Assembly: GCF_010119545.1 (NCBI RefSeq)
Contig: NZ_JAAEAA010000013.1
Span: forward strand, 62,001-126,000
Length of the DNA stretch: 64,000 bases
Reading direction: 5' to 3'
From: Pontibacter fetidus
Lineage (GTDB): Bacteria > Bacteroidota > Bacteroidia > Cytophagales > Hymenobacteraceae
Shown: positions 61,141 to 64,000 of the stretch, piece by piece
How positions within the stretch are numbered: position 1 is the first letter of the stretch
How the letters are laid out: each line of letters opens with the position of its first letter
Translations under genes and position numbers: made by a program
Notes under the pieces: generated by a model
Database searches by the model: none
What the model saw: only the letters and a program-made list of their open reading frames with translations
What the model was told of the DNA's origin: nothing

Positions 61141-62181
61141 ATGGCTCCTGCAAGAGTAATCTGGCTATACATGGGGTGGGCCGCTTTCTGGTCGGGGGTA
61201 TTTGTGCTGGTGTTATTGCCTGCAAACTATAGCCCGGCCCTGACTCTAAAAGATGCCCTGCTATACAACCTGCTGCTAACTATAGCCGGCTATGCCGCAG
61301 GCACGGGGCTACGCTACTACCAGCCTACATTGCGCCAGGGGGTGTTGCTCTTGGCCTGGAGCTTGGGGTTGGCAGGTATTTGTACGCTGGTTTATAGTTT
61401 GCTGATCGACAAGTTACTAGATGATAAACTATACCTGGCTTTTGTAGGAGATTCGTTGCCGATGAGGTTGGTGTTTGGGTGGTTGCTGCTGTTGCTTTTG
61501 CTGCTGATAAACTGGTTCTGGTTTTACACAAAAGAGCAGCGCCAGCACGAAGAACGCAAAGCGGCCACCGAAAAGCTTGCCCGCGAAGCAGAGCTTTATA
61601 CCTTACGCCAGCAGTTGCAGCCCCATTTTTTGTTTAACAGCCTTAACTCGATCAGTGCGCTGGTGGTAGTCAGGCCAGACCAGGCCCGGACCATGGTACA
61701 GCAACTGTCTGATTTTTTACGGGGCACTTTACGAAAAGAAAACCAGCAACAGGTAACCTTAACCGACGAACTACAGCAACTGGAACTATACCTGGCAATT
61801 GAAAAAGTGCGTTTCGGTCACCGGCTGCAAACTATAGTTGAGGTGTTGGATGATGCCAGAAATCTGAAACTACCCGCCCTGCTGCTGCAACCTATAGTTG
61901 AGAATGCCATTAAGTTCGGGCTTTACGGCACCACCAGCGATACAACTATAACTATAAAAGCTTTCAGGGCAGATGCAAATCTTGTTATAACGATAGAGAA
62001 CCCTTTTGATACCGATGCCGCACAAACGCAGGAGGGAACAGGCTTTGGGTTAAGCTCGGTGCAGCGGCGGTTATACCTGCTTTATGCCCGCCCCGACCTG
62101 GTACAAACACAGCAACACGAAAACCAATTTACCACCACCGTAACTATCCCGCAAAACTATGATCAAGTGCCTCATAATTGA
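61141..62181 (+). CDS. LytS/YehU-type sensor histidine kinase
   Basis: The 346-residue kinase has four membrane helices (about 10-27, 40-56, 67-88, 108-128). A coiled-coil linker (about 130-158) follows. The His_kinase domain has the phospho-acceptor His162 in QLQPHFLFNSLNS, and an HATPase_c domain with LPALLLQPIVENAIKFGL and the glycine-rich GTGFGLSSVQRR. There is no extracytoplasmic sensor domain, so the signal is probably read within the membrane, perhaps via the LiaF-like protein 18 bp upstream. Its end overlaps the regulator start by 23 bp. Confidence 0.94.
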   Translation: MAPARVIWLYMGWAAFWSGVFVLVLLPANYSPALTLKDALLYNLLLTIAGYAAGTGLRYYQPTLRQGVLLLAWSLGLAGICTLVYSLLIDKLLDDKLYLAFVGDSLPMRLVFGWLLLLLLLLINWFWFYTKEQRQHEERKAATEKLAREAELYTLRQQLQPHFLFNSLNSISALVVVRPDQARTMVQQLSDFLRGTLRKENQQQVTLTDELQQLELYLAIEKVRFGHRLQTIVEVLDDARNLKLPALLLQPIVENAIKFGLYGTTSDTTITIKAFRADANLVITIENPFDTDAAQTQEGTGFGLSSVQRRLYLLYARPDLVQTQQHENQFTTTVTIPQNYDQVPHN

Positions 62182-62905
62182 TGATGAACCCCTGGCCCGC
62201 AGTATAGTAGCCGAATACTTGCTGCAACACCCCGATGTAACTATAGTTCAGGAATGTGGCGACGGTTTTGAAGGGATAAAAGCCATTAAACAGCATCAGC
62301 CCGATCTGATCTTTCTGGATATACAAATGCCGAAGATAAATGGCTTTGAGATGCTGGAACTGGTAGAGCAACAGCCGGGCGTGATCTTTACCACTGCCTT
62401 CGATAACTATGCCCTGAAAGCTTTTGAAACCAATGCCGTAGATTATTTACTAAAACCTTTCAGCCAGGAACGGTTTAATACAGCGCTAAAAAAGTGGCAG
62501 GAAAAACGAACGAAAGAAGCTACAGAGAAGCCCGCAACTATAGACCTGAGCGAAGTGCCCGCCAAGCAACCCGAAGAGCGCACCCGCATTGTTGTTAAAG
62601 CCGGCAACGACATCCGGATAATACCCGTGCAGGATGTTTTGTACTTAGAGGCCTACGACGATTATGTAAAGATCCACACCAAAGACGGCCTGTTCCTGAA
62701 AAAGAAAACCATGGGCTACTACGAGCAAACCCTTGATACGGCTCATTTCGTGCGCGTGCACCGTTCTTTTATGATCCCGATCGCCCAGCTCACCCGCATA
62801 GAGCCCTTAGAAAAAGACAGCCACGTAGCCCTGCTTAAAAATGGCGTGCGTGTTCCGCTTAGTAAGAGCGGCTATACCAAACTGCGCACCGTGCTCGGCC
62901 TGTAA
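62159..62905 (+). CDS. LytTR-family response regulator
   Basis: The 248-residue regulator has a receiver domain with acidic pocket Asp8/Asp9, phosphorylated Asp54 (IFLDIQMP) and the LLKPF lysine. A C-terminal LytTR DNA-binding domain spans about 145-247 (RIVVKAGNDIRIIPVQDVLYLEAYDDYVKIHT, HRSFMI). It is the cognate partner of the overlapping kinase gene. The GTTTACCGAC direct repeats upstream of the operon are its likely target. Confidence 0.95.
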   Translation: MIKCLIIDDEPLARSIVAEYLLQHPDVTIVQECGDGFEGIKAIKQHQPDLIFLDIQMPKINGFEMLELVEQQPGVIFTTAFDNYALKAFETNAVDYLLKPFSQERFNTALKKWQEKRTKEATEKPATIDLSEVPAKQPEERTRIVVKAGNDIRIIPVQDVLYLEAYDDYVKIHTKDGLFLKKKTMGYYEQTLDTAHFVRVHRSFMIPIAQLTRIEPLEKDSHVALLKNGVRVPLSKSGYTKLRTVLGL

Positions 62906-63105
62906 TTTTTTTTGTAGTAATCTTTTGTGTTGCAACACCGATCTAGGGTTGTGCCTGCTTTGCCATTGCTATAGTTTGTTACGGCATTGGTCTATATAAC
63001 ACAGCATTTTGTCCGGAAATACGGCGGTCGGGCGACAGGTAGGTTTTTGCAATTTAGCTGGAAACGAGCTTTTTGAGGCTAATTTGGCAACAAAAATTTA
63101 ACACA

Positions 63106-63142
63106 GGAAACTTTCGGAATAAAAATCGTTTCCATAGTTTTG
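63106..63142 (+). promoter_or_regulatory. Inverted GGAAAC repeat and -7 box upstream of the TetR gene
   Basis: GGAAAC (63106-63111) and GTTTCC (63128-63133) are inverted with a 16-bp gap. A further GGAAACGA is at 63060-63067, matching TCGTTTCC at 63126-63133. A perfect TAGTTTTG -7 box (63135-63142) follows. A candidate TetR operator/promoter; weak evidence. Confidence 0.35.
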
Positions 63143-63149
63143 TGCCGCT

Positions 63150-63791
63150 ATGAGTAATGCCGAGATAGAAGAACGCACCGAAACCAGGAGTAAGATTTCC
63201 TGTACCGCTTTCCAGTTGTTTTGCCAGCGGGGTGTTAAAAGTGTGTCGATGGATGATATTGCGCAGTTCCTGAGCATGTCTAAAAAAACGATCTACAAGT
63301 GGTTTGATAACAAGAACGAGATTGTGGTAGCATCAACAGGGGCATACCTGAGCGACATGCAGGAACGTTGCGAAGTGCATTTTCAGAATTCCGGAAATGC
63401 GATTGAAGAGCTGTTCAACATTATGGGCATGACCCGCGAGCTTTTCAACCAGTTTCACCCTTCCCTTTTCCACGACCTGCAAAAATACCACCCCGAAGCT
63501 TTTAAGCTTTGGATGCAGCACCGCGACGACTATATGTTTGTGAAGATAAAAGAGAACCTGGTGCGTGGCATAAAAGAGGGCCTTTACCGCAAAGACCTGG
63601 ATATAGAAGTGATGGCAAAAGTGCGGTTGGTACAAGTAGAGATCCCTTTTAACCCTCAACTGTTTCCGCCGCACAAATATGACCTGAAACGCGTGCAAAT
63701 GGCTACCCTGGAGCACTACATGTTGGGCCTGGCCACACTTAAAGGCCACAAACTGATAAACGAGCTCAAACACATAAAAGAAGAAGAATAA
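63150..63791 (+). CDS. TetR/AcrR-family transcriptional regulator
   Basis: The 213-residue protein has the N-terminal helix-turn-helix (about 30-65; FCQRGVKSVSMDDIAQFLSMSKKTIYKWFDNK) of TetR regulators. An all-helical ligand domain follows. A TolC-type gene starts 24 bp after the stop, the usual arrangement for a repressor of its own RND efflux operon in Bacteroidota. The inducer is unknown. Confidence 0.94.
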   Translation: MSNAEIEERTETRSKISCTAFQLFCQRGVKSVSMDDIAQFLSMSKKTIYKWFDNKNEIVVASTGAYLSDMQERCEVHFQNSGNAIEELFNIMGMTRELFNQFHPSLFHDLQKYHPEAFKLWMQHRDDYMFVKIKENLVRGIKEGLYRKDLDIEVMAKVRLVQVEIPFNPQLFPPHKYDLKRVQMATLEHYMLGLATLKGHKLINELKHIKEEE

Positions 63792-63814
63792 CCTACTACC
63801 TGACCAGAATAAAA

Positions 63815-64000
63815 CATGAAAAAAAGACTAACGCTTATAGTTGCTGCCTTCATGCTGCTTGGCTTTACCGGGGCGCAGGCCCAGGAAGTAAAGCAGTTTA
63901 GTTTGCAGCAAAGTATAGACTATGCCCTGCAAAACCGCGCAAACCTGAAAGCCGCCCAAAACGATGAAAAGATCGCAAAAGCCAAAGTAGGGGAGATACG
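63815..64000 (+). CDS. TolC-family outer-membrane efflux protein (N-terminus; cut by window edge)
   Basis: The first 62 codons are visible. A signal peptide (about 1-22, ending AQAQ) is followed by VKQFSLQQSIDYALQNRANLKAAQND, the classic start of OEP/TolC barrels (SLxxAIxxALxNN.L). It lies 24 bp after the TetR gene and probably leads into periplasmic-adaptor and RND-pump genes outside the window. Confidence 0.88.

Overview
The window is chromosomal DNA of a Bacteroidota bacterium, most likely a Cytophagales/Hymenobacteraceae member related to Pontibacter. This placement is an inference from gene content and signals, not from a database search. Supporting signs are two large secreted proteins with type IX secretion C-terminal sorting domains plus a T9SS-tailed subtilase, a Bacteroidota ribosomal protein trio (bL28, bL33, and the DUF4295/bL38 protein), families such as DUF4403, DUF5916, DUF1599, DUF5522 and BT_3928-type DoxX, bacillithiol synthesis (BshC), and promoters of the Bacteroidota TTTG-N20-TAnnTTTG type. 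No transposase, integrase, phage gene, rRNA operon or CRISPR array was seen. There is one tRNA (Asn).

Layout. 0-5.7 kb: a partial serine hydrolase, a zinc phospholipase/nuclease-like protein, a FUSC-type membrane protein, a secreted hypothetical, then ruvX-def. 6-12.7 kb: CtpA-type S41 protease, homogentisate dioxygenase, a lipoprotein, a GroES-like protein and a DUF5916 outer-membrane protein. 12.8-19.6 kb (minus strand): subtilase, hemB, ornithine aminotransferase, a small hypothetical. 19.7-26 kb (plus strand): DUF5522 protein, arginase family, rpmB-aminopeptidase P, rpmG-bL38-ftsY-lipoprotein-rimO. 26-36.8 kb: three small proteins, bshC-5-formyl-THF cyclo-ligase, an EEP-fold membrane protein, mnmD, thioesterase, rlmN, YihY, DUF4403. 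37.9-41.7 kb: threonine catabolism (tdh and kbl) enclosing a Pro/Lys/Arg-repeat protein. 41.8-49.3 kb: cdaA-folP, DUF1599, small membrane proteins, a DoxX protein, a lone DppB-type permease, aroK, fatty acid hydroxylase. 49.6-56.5 kb: two T9SS cargo proteins. 56.7-59.3 kb (minus strand): tRNA-Asn, Rieske-like lipoprotein, 3-hydroxybutyryl-CoA dehydrogenase, pheS. 60.3-64 kb: LiaF-like protein with a LytS-type kinase and LytTR regulator, then TetR and the start of a TolC-type efflux gene.

The most striking feature is not a gene. The perfect palindrome AACTATAGTT, and even more often its half AACTATA/TATAGTT, recurs on both strands through coding and non-coding DNA at a density far above chance. 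It imposes Thr-Ile (ACT ATA) pairs on many proteins and also sits in terminator hairpins. It resembles a highly iterated palindrome (HIP1-like) or a DNA-uptake-sequence-like signal.

The second unexplained layer is a set of dispersed intergenic repeats. A composite of about 430 bp or more is present three times (about 1.0-1.5, 37.1-37.9 and, inverted, 59.4-59.85 kb). Several families of short hairpins abut start or stop codons. The long gene-free gaps consist almost entirely of these repeats.
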